This document shows, in pieces, positions 51,531 through 60,664 of a stretch of DNA of 62,837 bases (position 1 is its first letter; the number at the start of each line of letters is the position of its first letter). The stretch covers positions 1-62,837 of the forward strand of contig JABHYY010000004.1 in NCBI GenBank assembly GCA_018653605.1. The letters are read 5' to 3'. This DNA is from an archaeon. Lineage in GTDB: Archaea; Nanobdellota; Nanobdellia; SCGC-AAA011-G17; GW2011-AR17. The position numbers and the translations under genes are program-made. The notes under the pieces were generated by a model. That model had not been told where the DNA came from. It made no database searches and saw only the letters and a list, made by a program, of their open reading frames with translations.

Positions 51531-52642
51531 TTCCTCACCTCTTTACCTTTTTTCAAATCATCAAATATTTCAATAAACTCTTTATCACTAACATCTTTCC
51601 CACCCAAACCACCAATATAATTGCTAACCTTTACACTTGGCAACATACCACGAACCTCTGAGAACAAAATCCCTGACAAACCAGGTGCAATGCTTTGGTC
51701 AACAACACCAACATGTTTAACTCCCTTCAACATTTTCTTAAATAAGATCTCATTAAATGGTCTCAAAACCCTAATTCTTAACAAACCAACCTTTCTACCT
51801 TTCTTTCTTAATTGATCAACTGCATTCTTAGCAATAGTTGTATAACTTCCCATCATAACAATAACCTCTTTAGCACCACTCAATTTATACCCTTCAAAGA
51901 AATCATACTTCCTGCCAGTTAACTTGTACCAATCAGAATGAACTTTCTTAATAACACTAACAGAATCCAACATTGCTCTGTGCACTTGTGACCTAAAATA
52001 CATATAACCATGTAAAACAGGAACAGCCATTGATTTTGGATTTCTAACATCTAACTTAATTTTCAAATCTTGTTTAGGAATAAACTTATCAACCATTTTT
52101 TGTTTAGGTATAACCACTTGTTCTCTGGTAAAAGAATGAACAAACCCATCCATGTTAACTAAAACAGGTAATACAATTTTTTTATCTTCACTAATTTTAT
52201 AACTCATAATTACAGAATCTAAAACTTCTTGATTTGTTTCACAAACCAACATAATCCAACCAAAATCACGAACAGACAAAACATCACTGTGATCACACCA
52301 AAGCGATATTGGAGCGCTAACAGCACGAGAAACATTCACATAAACCATAGGCAACCTAGTTCCAGAAATGTTTGGAAAAATTTCATGAGCTAACAACAAC
52401 CCTTGCGAAGAAGAAGCAGTAAAAGTTCTAGCACCAGTTGCAGCACTACCTAAAGCAGCACTCAACACAGAATGCTCTGAATCAACTTGCTCAAAAAGTC
52501 CTTTAAACTCCCCATCAGCTTTCCACTGTGCAATTGTTTCAATTATTTCAGTTTGAGGAGTAATAGGATAACAAGGAACATACTGTACTCTAGCTAAACG
52601 AGCTCCCCATGCAGCACATTGGTTTCCATCTAATAATTCCAT
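51518..52642 (-). CDS. porA: Pyruvate:ferredoxin oxidoreductase alpha subunit
   Basis: 374 residues. Y-P-I-T-P-Q-T-E-I-I-E and the T-A-S-S-S-Q-G-L-L-L-A-H-E segment identify the alpha subunit; C-terminal I-G-G-L-G-G-K-D-V is the usual conserved tail. Provides the N-terminal part of the pyruvate enzyme. Joined to porD by 1 nt and to porB by overlap. Length is normal (about 380). Confidence 0.88.
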   Translation of the reverse strand: MELLDGNQCAAWGARLARVQYVPCYPITPQTEIIETIAQWKADGEFKGLFEQVDSEHSVLSAALGSAATGARTFTASSSQGLLLAHEIFPNISGTRLPMVYVNVSRAVSAPISLWCDHSDVLSVRDFGWIMLVCETNQEVLDSVIMSYKISEDKKIVLPVLVNMDGFVHSFTREQVVIPKQKMVDKFIPKQDLKIKLDVRNPKSMAVPVLHGYMYFRSQVHRAMLDSVSVIKKVHSDWYKLTGRKYDFFEGYKLSGAKEVIVMMGSYTTIAKNAVDQLRKKGRKVGLLRIRVLRPFNEILFKKMLKGVKHVGVVDQSIAPGLSGILFSEVRGMLPSVKVSNYIGGLGGKDVSDKEFIEIFDDLKKGKEVRKWLM

Positions 52643-52643
52643 T

Positions 52644-52916
52644 TTATTTTTTCACCATCCTAATACATTTAACAGGGCAATGCTCAGCACATATGCCACA
52701 ACCTTTACAATTTTTACTAATCAATTTAGGACTTCCTTTAACAACTTTGTAAGCAACATCAGGACATTGCATCCAACAGGTTAAACATTTAATACATTTT
52801 GAATAATCAATAACAGGAGTGACAACTCTCCAAGTAGACATATCTTTAACAACACCAACTTTACAATGAGGAACTCCTTTTTCTCTCTCATTTTTCAACT
52901 GATTTTCACTTAACAT
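52644..52916 (-). CDS. porD: Pyruvate:ferredoxin oxidoreductase delta (ferredoxin) subunit
   Basis: 90 residues. Two 4Fe-4S motifs: C-I-K-C-L-T-C-W-M-Q-C-P and C-K-G-C-G-I-C-A-E-H-C-P, plus the typical start with T-W-R-V-V-T-P-V-I-D-Y-S. Moves electrons from the TPP site to external ferredoxin. Starts inside the porC stop (7-nt overlap), and ends one base before porA. Confidence 0.88.
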   Translation of the reverse strand: MLSENQLKNEREKGVPHCKVGVVKDMSTWRVVTPVIDYSKCIKCLTCWMQCPDVAYKVVKGSPKLISKNCKGCGICAEHCPVKCIRMVKK

Positions 52917-53419
52917 CTTACTTTTTCATAACACTCCTTTGCAGCCAACATATTTTTCTTAACAATCTCTTTACCTTTTTTACCTAACTCAATACTAACA
53001 GCTTTTTCTAAATCCTTCAGACTAAACAGTTTAGAAACTTTACAAAAAGCACCTAATAATGCAATATTAGGAACATTCCTTCCAAGATGTTTCATTGCAA
53101 TCTCAGAAGCATTAACATTACAATATGCAGTACCATTAACAACAACTTTAGTACTTTTTTTCTTCCCATCCATCACAACTTTATCATCAATACTCTCATC
53201 AAGAACAATAATATAATCAGGTTCATGGATATAACCTCTTGTACCAATTTTTTTCTTATCTAGTCTAACAAAACTTACAACAGGAGCACCTCTTCTTTCA
53301 GCACCATAAAGTGCAAAATCTTGTGTTAAATTCCCTTTCAAGAAAGCAGCCCTAGCAAGAATTTGTGCACTCTTCTTAATACCTTGACCACCTCTTCCAT
53401 GAATTCTAATCTCTATCAT
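52910..53419 (-). CDS. porC: Pyruvate:ferredoxin oxidoreductase gamma subunit
   Basis: 169 residues. I-E-I-R-I-H-G-R-G-G-Q-G (standard N-terminal motif), then A-E-R-R-G-A-P-V-V-S-F-V-R. The first gene of the operon porCDAB. TTATTTAAAC (about 53447-53456, minus strand) lies about 28-30 nt upstream and is a good TATA. It supplies the gamma domain of the four-subunit pyruvate oxidoreductase. Confidence 0.87.
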   Translation of the reverse strand: MIEIRIHGRGGQGIKKSAQILARAAFLKGNLTQDFALYGAERRGAPVVSFVRLDKKKIGTRGYIHEPDYIIVLDESIDDKVVMDGKKKSTKVVVNGTAYCNVNASEIAMKHLGRNVPNIALLGAFCKVSKLFSLKDLEKAVSIELGKKGKEIVKKNMLAAKECYEKVRC

Positions 53420-53466
53420 TGATTCACTATAATAAGAAGTATATTTGTTTAAATAACTTTCTTAAA

Positions 53467-53781
53467 CTAAATTCTATCTAATATAGGTTCAGTAGGAGTT
53501 CCTACAGGATCAAACTCTCCTTCTTCACATCTTGCTAATAATTCATTTATGTAAGGGACATCATTCTCAGGAGAAATTCCACGACTAAATCTCATAAAAT
53601 AATCTCCCTCCTCAAGCATCCTTACATCATCAACATAGCAACTGCCATCATCCTCTCTTCCAATATCATAATTACCTACAGTTTGCAAAAATTGACCAGA
53701 TCTCATATAAGCACATCCATTTAATGTACCTAAGGAAAATGCAAACAATACTAACTTATTAACAGTTGACGCCAAATTCAT
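53467..53781 (-). CDS. Orphan lipoprotein-like protein, Lys-poor
   Basis: 104 residues; hydrophobic start with G-T-L-N-G-C giving a lipobox-like Cys23. Seven Arg against a single Lys, acidic overall. Two or three further Cys. The 62-nt divergent region to the hydrogenase gene holds separate TATA boxes for each side (TTTTTAAATAG for this gene at about 53804-53814). No domain recognised. It belongs to the Arg-rich orphan group. Confidence 0.5.
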   Translation of the reverse strand: MNLASTVNKLVLFAFSLGTLNGCAYMRSGQFLQTVGNYDIGREDDGSCYVDDVRMLEEGDYFMRFSRGISPENDVPYINELLARCEEGEFDPVGTPTEPILDRI

Positions 53782-53843
53782 AGAAAACAGTAATTTGTCT
53801 CTATTTAAAAAACTTTTTAAACCCTTTAAGCATAAGCATATAC

Positions 53844-54623
53844 ATGCCCTGGAGATTATTTAAAAGAGGAGAAAAACCGAAAGTAGGCTTTGTTTCCTTT
53901 ACTGGTTGTCAAGGTTGCCAATTTTCAATATTATTCATAGATAATATATTAAAGATATTAAAAAAGTTTGACATAAAATATTTTCATTTATTAAAAGAAA
54001 AAAATAAAGAATCAGATTTTGATCTAATATTTGTAGAAGGTGCAATCTCAACAAAAAGTCAAGTAAAGAAATTAAAAGAGATTAGAAAGAAATCAAAATA
54101 CTTGGTAGCCTTTGGAACATGTGCAACCTGTGGTGGGATTCCAGCAATGAGAAATTTCTTAGAGGCAGATGAATTAAAAAAACATGTTTACAATCAAAAA
54201 TTATCCAAAGATTCAATAGATGCAGGTCCAGTAGAAAAACATGTTAAGGTGGACTATCATATGTATGGTTGCCCTGTTATTAAAAAAGAATTTGTTAATT
54301 TTATAAAAACTTTCTTAAAGAAAAAAGAAGTTAAAGAATGTGAAACACCAGTATGCTTAGAATGCCCTAGAAAAGGAAAAAATTGTTATCTGTTAGAAAA
54401 GGTTCCTTGTTTAGGTGCTGTAACACATGGTGGTTGCAATGCATTGTGCATTAGAAACAATCATCAATGTATTGCTTGCAGAGGACCACTAAAAACTGCA
54501 AACTTTGCAGCAGAAGTAAAACTATTTGAAAATCTTGGATTATCAGAAAAAGACATAAAGAACAAACTACACAAATTCATAAACAATGAAAAAAATAACA
54601 CTAAACCACATAACAAAGATTGA
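53844..54623 (+). CDS. [NiFe]-hydrogenase small (electron transfer) subunit, group 3-like
   Basis: 259 residues. Proximal cluster Cys: T-G-C22-Q-G-C25, then G-T-C-A-T-C-G-G, Y-G-C-P-V. The C-terminal part carries extra Cys-rich runs (C-E-T-P-V-C-L-E-C-P and C-I-R-N-N-H-Q-C-I-A-C), which host medial and distal clusters. No Tat signal, so the enzyme is cytosolic, like the delta subunits of group 3b/3c. TATA at 53812-53820, leaderless. The large-subunit gene starts 38 nt before this stop. Confidence 0.85.
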   Translation: MPWRLFKRGEKPKVGFVSFTGCQGCQFSILFIDNILKILKKFDIKYFHLLKEKNKESDFDLIFVEGAISTKSQVKKLKEIRKKSKYLVAFGTCATCGGIPAMRNFLEADELKKHVYNQKLSKDSIDAGPVEKHVKVDYHMYGCPVIKKEFVNFIKTFLKKKEVKECETPVCLECPRKGKNCYLLEKVPCLGAVTHGGCNALCIRNNHQCIACRGPLKTANFAAEVKLFENLGLSEKDIKNKLHKFINNEKNNTKPHNKD

Positions 54624-55860
54624 AGGCCATGCTAAGCTAAATCTTGAAATAGAAAAAGGCAAAGTTAAAACTTGCGAACTATCTATTTTTGAAGGTTCAA
54701 GATTTTTTGAAGGTATACTAAAAACTCAGGATTACTCAGAATTACCAGACATAACTTCAAGAATTTGTGGTATCTGCTCAATATTTCATACAATTGCGTC
54801 AATCAGAACAGTAGAGTCAGCATTTAACATTAAAGTTTCAGAACAAACAGATTTGTTGAGAGAACTTCTTTTAATTGGTGGTATGATACAGAGCCATATT
54901 TTACACTTGTACTTCTTAGTTCTCCCTGACTACCATGGTTGCAAAAATGCTTTGGAGTTAGCTGCAAAAGATAAATCCTTGATTAGAAGAGCATTAGAAA
55001 TTAAAAAAGTTTCAAACTTAATTGTGAATACAATCGGTGCAAGGGAAATTCATCCCATATCAGCAATAATTGGTGGGTTCACAAGACTTCCAAAAGAAAA
55101 AGAATTAAAAAAAATATTAAAAGAATTAAAAAAGTGTAAAAGGGAAGCAGAACAAACAGTAAAAATATTTCAAAACCTAAAATATCCAGAGTTTGACTTC
55201 AAATCAGACACATTTGCTCTAACTGATGGTTCTTACTTCTGTTCAGATAAAATAATCTCTTGTGAAGGAAAAGCCTGTGTTCCAACAAATGATTATGAAA
55301 AACATTTTAAAGAATATTTCAAAGAAGGTTCAACTGCAGAGTTTGCAAAAACAGATGATGGGAGTTACAGAGTTGGTGCTTTAGCAAGATTAATGTTAAA
55401 TAAACACCTTTTATCAGAGAAATCAAAATCTTTTGTAACACAAATTAAAAGTAAAGATAATCCTTTTATGAACAATGTAGCACAAGCAATAGAAATTTAT
55501 GAAGGTTTTGAACAAGCAATAAACATTTTAGAAAATCTTAAGATTAAAGAAGAAGAATTGCCAGAAGTTAAAATTAAAGCAACAACAGGAGTTTCAGCAT
55601 TAGAAGCACCAAGAGGGATTTTGTTCCACAAGTATAAGTTTGATAAGAAAGGAAAGTGCACCTTTGCAAACATTACAACACCAACAACACAGAATTTACA
55701 AAATATTGAAGATGCAATAAGAGTTTATGTTCCTGAATTGCTAAAACAAGATATGAATGAAGAACAAATTAAACTAGAGATTGAGAAATTAATAAGAGCT
55801 TATGATCCTTGTATATCTTGTTCTACTCATTTTTTAGAATTTAATTTTAAGAAAGATTAA
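54586..55860 (+). CDS. [NiFe]-hydrogenase large (catalytic) subunit, group 3-like
   Basis: 424 residues. L1 motif R-I-C61-G-I-C64-S-I-F-H68 and L2 motif D-P-C409-I-S-C412-S-T-H415 provide the four Ni-binding Cys. Nine residues (F-L-E-F-N-F-K-K-D) follow H415, a short tail for removal by the maturation protease (59357-59704). No diaphorase subunits are present, so NAD(P) coupling as in group 3b complexes is missing here; ferredoxin is the likely partner. It ends exactly where the 1160-residue convergent gene ends. Confidence 0.85.
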   Translation: MKKITLNHITKIEGHAKLNLEIEKGKVKTCELSIFEGSRFFEGILKTQDYSELPDITSRICGICSIFHTIASIRTVESAFNIKVSEQTDLLRELLLIGGMIQSHILHLYFLVLPDYHGCKNALELAAKDKSLIRRALEIKKVSNLIVNTIGAREIHPISAIIGGFTRLPKEKELKKILKELKKCKREAEQTVKIFQNLKYPEFDFKSDTFALTDGSYFCSDKIISCEGKACVPTNDYEKHFKEYFKEGSTAEFAKTDDGSYRVGALARLMLNKHLLSEKSKSFVTQIKSKDNPFMNNVAQAIEIYEGFEQAINILENLKIKEEELPEVKIKATTGVSALEAPRGILFHKYKFDKKGKCTFANITTPTTQNLQNIEDAIRVYVPELLKQDMNEEQIKLEIEKLIRAYDPCISCSTHFLEFNFKKD

Positions 55861-58800
55861 GCAGCAATTTCAACTTCAGGATCAACATACCATTTTTTGG
55901 TATTAAGATTTATTACTTTTTTTGAATCTCCATTCAAACCATATCCACACTTTTTAGAAAGATCAATGATATAATCATTAAAAAATGGATCCAAATCAAT
56001 ATTAGTTGCATAGTAGGTTGGAAACCTCACAATATTTTGATTAGAATCAACAGCAATCAACACTCTTGCTAATACCTCTCCCTTTGAATCTTTTGCCCAT
56101 AAAACTCTTTTATTTACATCAATAGCATTAACAACAGTACTCCAATAATTAGCTCCACCTGTGGATAAACAAGATCCATTAATATAATTGCCCATTTGTA
56201 AAATTTCTAAAGGATCAAATTCAGGTTGTATAATTATTTGTTTTGAAAAATTCTCATGCATCCTTTTAACACCTCTAGTAGATTTAATCCCATCAATTTG
56301 TGTTCTTAAATCAGAGATCAAATTCTCATCATACTTGTCTTTCTTTTCTGCAAGGATTTTATATATTTTTTCAACATTTTCAAAATTCAATTCTCCAAAG
56401 TCTATCTTTAATTCATTCAAGATTCTAGAACATTCATTCAAATGGTTTTTAATCCTCTCTTCTGTATTATCTTTTTTCAAATCTTCTTTAGTAATTTTAT
56501 ATTTTTTCCTAAAATCCTTATACCAATATTTATTTTTAACATTTTTTCTTAGCCAGGTTTGATTTTTTTCCAAACTAAAAGGATAGGATTTCAAAATCCT
56601 TTTTTTAGGGTAGGTATTATTTAACAATGCATTTTTTATAAGGTAAAAACAATGATTAGAAAATTCTTCTAAATCCTCTCTCTTCTCTAATCTATTCAGG
56701 ACTAATAAAGAATTAAGAAAACTCTGATTTTTTATATTCTCTTTTATTGTTCTAGCTCCCATATTGAATTTCCTCTCTAAATTTAATAATATTTTATCTT
56801 CACTAACATCTATATACAAATGATTTACCATGTCAAAAAACATTTGTCCTACCTTTCCAAAATTCTCTGATAATCTTTTAGGAGCAATTCCTTTTAAATC
56901 ATAAATAGTTTTATTATTTGAGATTATATTTAATATGTTTTTTTCATGTTTTCTTAATTTGAATATACTTTTTTTCAACTTCCTTAGTTTTAATTCTGGA
57001 TTTCGCGCAAATTTAAGATAAATATAAACTAATTCCATATAAGAATATTCATTGATGTCCCCTAATCCTTCAGTGCTATTAAAAGATTTAACAAAATCAG
57101 CATTCATTCCTTGGAATGTTATAAAATTTTTATTTAATTTACCTAAAAAGAACTTTTTTATTCTTGGAGGTAAGCTACCTATAGGAACAACGATTATTTT
57201 AACCTTATCTAATTCCTTTGTCTTAAACATCAAAGGATTAGCAATACTTAAAAATAATTGCAGTTCTTCTTTAAATCCCATTTTTAATGCTTTTATCAAT
57301 GAATAATTCCTAATAACATCTACAACTTTGTTGGGATTATTTACCATTAAATATTCAAAAAATACAATCATTTCTTCTTCAAAATCTTCAGGTAGTGCAG
57401 AGATTAACCCCGTTAATTCAATTAATTTACCTTTAGATTTACCCATCTGAACGGAGAAATCCATAAAAAGATCCCAATTATTTTTATTGATTATTCTTAT
57501 GAAAAAGGCTGGATGACTATATATTAAAGCAAACCCTATTCCATCTTTTTGAATACTACCTAATTTACAAAAGCCATCTACAATTTGATTCCAACTAATA
57601 TTCTTATTCTCCATTAATTCTTTTGCAGAAAGAAATATAAATTCTCCAATAATGTTAAAAATTTCTTTTTTACAAGATTTTTGTATTTTTAATACTCCTT
57701 CATAAATTTCTATCCAAGTTAATTTATTTGATCTTAAAGATTCTTCAGTTGCTTTAAATATGGAATTTATTACTTTTTTACAATAACTCTCTCCCAATGT
57801 TTGTCCCAAGGATGGAAATGTTTGAATTATATCTTCCCAAGTAATAAGTCCTTCCATTAAGGGCTGTAAAATTTCACCAAAACCTTCTTTGTAATAAGCA
57901 GCATCTCCCATTCTTATAAATCCATTCACTATTTCTTTCCAACTATAACCCTTTCCCAAAAGAACTCTAACAAAAAACACACCATATTGAAACATATCTT
58001 CAGTACGATGTTTACAACTATTTCCTAATGTAATATATCCCTCAACAAAATCTCTCCAATTAATTTCAGTATTAATCAAATCTGAAACTTCTCTTTGAAA
58101 AAGATGATTAAATGTTCCTAAATCCTCTATAACAACACCAGAAGCTATAGGAATACCATATTTTAAAACATGCACTTCATTTTTTGTTTCTGAATTAATC
58201 CTTAATAAACCTTCAATAGCATCTTGTAAACTAAGTTTTCCACTACAAATTGTTTTCTCTAAAGAACCTAAAGAAAAAACAAGTATTCTTCTTAATTGTC
58301 CTTGATTTAATTCCATGTCAGTAAGTTTTTTAATAATATTTAATGCTTCTCTTAGTGTTGCTCCTTTTCGATGCACAATTTTAAACAAAATACGAGTATA
58401 ATCACTAATAATATGATCCACATATATATCTTTCTTCACTTGTAAAAACCAATTAAATTCTTTAATAGCTTCATCCCAAGTAACCACTCCATCTTGTATA
58501 GAAGGAATTATTTGATAAAATGTTCCAAGAACTCCATCATCATTCTCCCATTTTTTGGATTTTATCACTAATTTTTCAAAATCTAAAACAATTCTTTCCC
58601 ATGGAACTTTTTTGCTTGTAACTAATCCTTCTACAAAATCTAAATACTGTACATAATAATCACCTTTTGAACTTAAATATCTTAAATCAGAAGGGTGTTG
58701 CTGTAAGAATTTTTTGTAATCTGGATCAGGTTCTTTAAAAAAACTATGGTGACTCATACTTCCTTTTCCCACTTCTTCAATAACATTTCCAGGATTTTCT

Positions 58801-59339
58801 TCATGATATCTTTTCAACAAATTATTTGCTTTTCTAAAAGCACTATCCAAACTAGTTATCATAGCATTGATTTCTTTAGTTTCTTCTATTAAATGATTAA
58901 AAATCTCTTGAAAATGGCTTGGAGCACCCTGGTCTTCAGACAATTGTAATTTTAATTGTGCAGGAGACATATTTTCTAGCAAAGCAGTATATTCTTTTCC
59001 TATTTGTAAAAGAACATCTCTTTCATCCATCCAGAATCTCTCTATTTTTTCATTAACTCTCATTAACAAACTATATTTTTCTGCAATTTGAGGATCTATA
59101 CTCATCAGTTTTTCAATAATTCCATCTGGAGTTGTCCACCTTCCAGCTATTTTATTAATTCTCTCTTCATATGCATACAAATAATCTAAAAGACCAACTG
59201 CTTTTTTTAGATCAAGAAGCCTTTTCCTTCCTTTTTCACTCCTAATTCTTTCAAATGTTCTTTGGAGTTCTAACAAATGTTTTTCTTCAGAAGCAAACCA
59301 TTCGATTACTAAAATAAGACTATCTTCAATATCATCCAT
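55857..59339 (-). CDS. 1160-residue helical-repeat protein inside the hydrogenase locus
   Basis: Nearly all alpha-helical. Residues 1-210 look like coiled coil. Then at least seven copies of a W-x-x-I/V-x-x-G/F-F motif of the form S/T-W-x-E-I-V-x-G-F-x-x-L/M-G (near 240, 285, 445, 475, 515, 560, 605 by eye), suggesting an alpha-solenoid. A different, mixed alpha/beta C-terminal domain (about 1030-1155) contains G-S-C-L-S-T-G-G-A-N-Y-W-S, D-V-N-K-R-V-L-W-A-K-D and R-V-L-I-A-V-D-S, which I do not recognise. No signal peptide or membrane helix. It lies convergent to the hydrogenase large subunit and beside the maturation protease. It may be a scaffold or an effector; unknown. Confidence 0.6.
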   Translation of the reverse strand: MDDIEDSLILVIEWFASEEKHLLELQRTFERIRSEKGRKRLLDLKKAVGLLDYLYAYEERINKIAGRWTTPDGIIEKLMSIDPQIAEKYSLLMRVNEKIERFWMDERDVLLQIGKEYTALLENMSPAQLKLQLSEDQGAPSHFQEIFNHLIEETKEINAMITSLDSAFRKANNLLKRYHEENPGNVIEEVGKGSMSHHSFFKEPDPDYKKFLQQHPSDLRYLSSKGDYYVQYLDFVEGLVTSKKVPWERIVLDFEKLVIKSKKWENDDGVLGTFYQIIPSIQDGVVTWDEAIKEFNWFLQVKKDIYVDHIISDYTRILFKIVHRKGATLREALNIIKKLTDMELNQGQLRRILVFSLGSLEKTICSGKLSLQDAIEGLLRINSETKNEVHVLKYGIPIASGVVIEDLGTFNHLFQREVSDLINTEINWRDFVEGYITLGNSCKHRTEDMFQYGVFFVRVLLGKGYSWKEIVNGFIRMGDAAYYKEGFGEILQPLMEGLITWEDIIQTFPSLGQTLGESYCKKVINSIFKATEESLRSNKLTWIEIYEGVLKIQKSCKKEIFNIIGEFIFLSAKELMENKNISWNQIVDGFCKLGSIQKDGIGFALIYSHPAFFIRIINKNNWDLFMDFSVQMGKSKGKLIELTGLISALPEDFEEEMIVFFEYLMVNNPNKVVDVIRNYSLIKALKMGFKEELQLFLSIANPLMFKTKELDKVKIIVVPIGSLPPRIKKFFLGKLNKNFITFQGMNADFVKSFNSTEGLGDINEYSYMELVYIYLKFARNPELKLRKLKKSIFKLRKHEKNILNIISNNKTIYDLKGIAPKRLSENFGKVGQMFFDMVNHLYIDVSEDKILLNLERKFNMGARTIKENIKNQSFLNSLLVLNRLEKREDLEEFSNHCFYLIKNALLNNTYPKKRILKSYPFSLEKNQTWLRKNVKNKYWYKDFRKKYKITKEDLKKDNTEERIKNHLNECSRILNELKIDFGELNFENVEKIYKILAEKKDKYDENLISDLRTQIDGIKSTRGVKRMHENFSKQIIIQPEFDPLEILQMGNYINGSCLSTGGANYWSTVVNAIDVNKRVLWAKDSKGEVLARVLIAVDSNQNIVRFPTYYATNIDLDPFFNDYIIDLSKKCGYGLNGDSKKVINLNTKKWYVDPEVEIAA

Positions 59340-59356
59340 AATAATGCTTTGTCTTT

Positions 59357-59704
59357 TTATTTAATATAAGTTTTGTTTTTCAACCCATCACAAACCTGAT
59401 CATAACTCCAACCAAAAGGCAAACAAATAACTTTAACTTCTTTAATCTCACCAACAGCCATTCGCAAACGAAGCTCAGTTCCATAATCAAAATCATGCAC
59501 AGTAACAGGATTTCGAGCCAAAAACTCATCCAAACCCAATACAACAATCTCAGAAACACCCTTAACAACATCCATAACAACCATTTCTTCACAAACTTCA
59601 CCAGAATATTTAACAAAATCAAAACCAGAAATCCTTTTGCCAACAAACTGCAAAGCCAACTCATCTCCAGAAATACTAGACCCCAGACAATACACTTTTA
59701 CCAT
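59357..59704 (-). CDS. Hydrogenase maturation protease (HyaD/HycI family)
   Basis: 115 residues. L-G-S-S-I-S-G-D-E-L-A (family G-N-x-x-x-G-D-D/E-G), then V-V-M-D-V-V-K-G and V-T-V-H-D-F-D-Y-G-T-E-L-R-L, which match the substrate- and nickel-binding Asp/His positions of the hydrogenase-processing protease. It removes the C-terminal tail of the large subunit after nickel insertion. Slightly short (family about 150), but both acidic sites are there. Divergent from the EamA gene with interleaved promoters. Confidence 0.75.
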   Translation of the reverse strand: MVKVYCLGSSISGDELALQFVGKRISGFDFVKYSGEVCEEMVVMDVVKGVSEIVVLGLDEFLARNPVTVHDFDYGTELRLRMAVGEIKEVKVICLPFGWSYDQVCDGLKNKTYIK

Positions 59705-59737
59705 AATCTTTTTAAAACTACAAACCTTTAAAATTTT
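59705..59737. promoter_or_regulatory. Interleaved divergent promoters, protease gene and EamA gene
   Basis: The starts at 59704 (minus) and 59738 (plus) are 33 nt apart. CTTTTTAAAAC (59708-59718) is the TATA of the plus-strand gene and sits on the first bases before the minus-strand start. CCTTTAAAATTTT (59725-59737) on the other strand supplies TTTTAAAG for the minus-strand gene. Each TATA lies in the other gene's start region, so simultaneous initiation is unlikely. Confidence 0.45.
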
Positions 59738-60664
59738 ATGGATAAAAAAAGAGGAATATTACTAGTCCTATTAACAGCAATTATCAGTGGATTTTCAATC
59801 TTCATAAACAAACTAGGAGTGCAAGGAATAGATCCTTATATATTTACATTTCTAAAAAATACATTAGTAGCAGTATTCCTTTTCTCAATAATAATCCTAG
59901 CTTACCAATACAAAAAACTAAAACAATTAAAGCTAAAGCAGTGGTTTCAACTTGCACTAGTAGGCCTTTTAGGAGGATCAATACCTTTCCTACTTTTCTT
60001 CAAAGGACTAACATTAACATCTGGTGCAACAGGAGCATTTATACACAAAATAATGTTTGTTTTCGTAGCAATCCTAGCAGTAACTTTACTTAAAGAAAAA
60101 CTAAATAAAGCACTATTCATAGCAGCAATTTTACTTCTAACAGGAAATTTACTTTTACTAAAACTAACAGCACTAACTTTTACAAGTGGAGAACTGCTAA
60201 TCCTAATAGCAACACTTTTCTGGGCAGCGGAATTTACATTCTCAAAGCACTTACTAAAAAATATAGAACCTAACCTTGTAGCTTTTGGCAGAATGTTTTT
60301 CGGATCAATATTCATAATAGCCTTTTTAGCAACAACTAGCAAGCTTACTCTAATAACAACATTAACCTTAAACCAATTTTCTTGGATACTAATAACAGCA
60401 GTCTTCTTACTCCTTTATGTTTTCACTTGGTATAATGGATTAAAACATGTAAAAGTTACAACAGCAACATGCATACTATTATTAGGCTCACCAATAACAA
60501 CAATACTATCAGCTATATTTTTACAAACAACAATAACATTCACACAAATACTAGGAATAACATTAATTTCAGCAGGTGTAATAATAACAATCTACTTCTT
60601 AGAAGCCATTTCTGCAGCATACCCAAAATGGATAAAAACAAAATCACCAATTAAAGCATCTTGA
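59738..60664 (+). CDS. EamA/DMT-family transporter
   Basis: 308 residues, ten membrane helices in two EamA repeats of five. The first repeat begins with L-L-T-A-I-I-S-G-F-S-I-F-I-N-K, the second with L-I-A-T-L-F-W-A-A-E-F-T-F-S-K; both carry the usual G-x3-P-x-L-L-F/ A-T-x-I-x-L-G-S-P ends. The DMT superfamily exports metabolites such as amino acids or purines; substrate unknown. 73 nt overlap at the 3' end with the convergent HypC-like gene. Confidence 0.85.
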   Translation: MDKKRGILLVLLTAIISGFSIFINKLGVQGIDPYIFTFLKNTLVAVFLFSIIILAYQYKKLKQLKLKQWFQLALVGLLGGSIPFLLFFKGLTLTSGATGAFIHKIMFVFVAILAVTLLKEKLNKALFIAAILLLTGNLLLLKLTALTFTSGELLILIATLFWAAEFTFSKHLLKNIEPNLVAFGRMFFGSIFIIAFLATTSKLTLITTLTLNQFSWILITAVFLLLYVFTWYNGLKHVKVTTATCILLLGSPITTILSAIFLQTTITFTQILGITLISAGVIITIYFLEAISAAYPKWIKTKSPIKAS

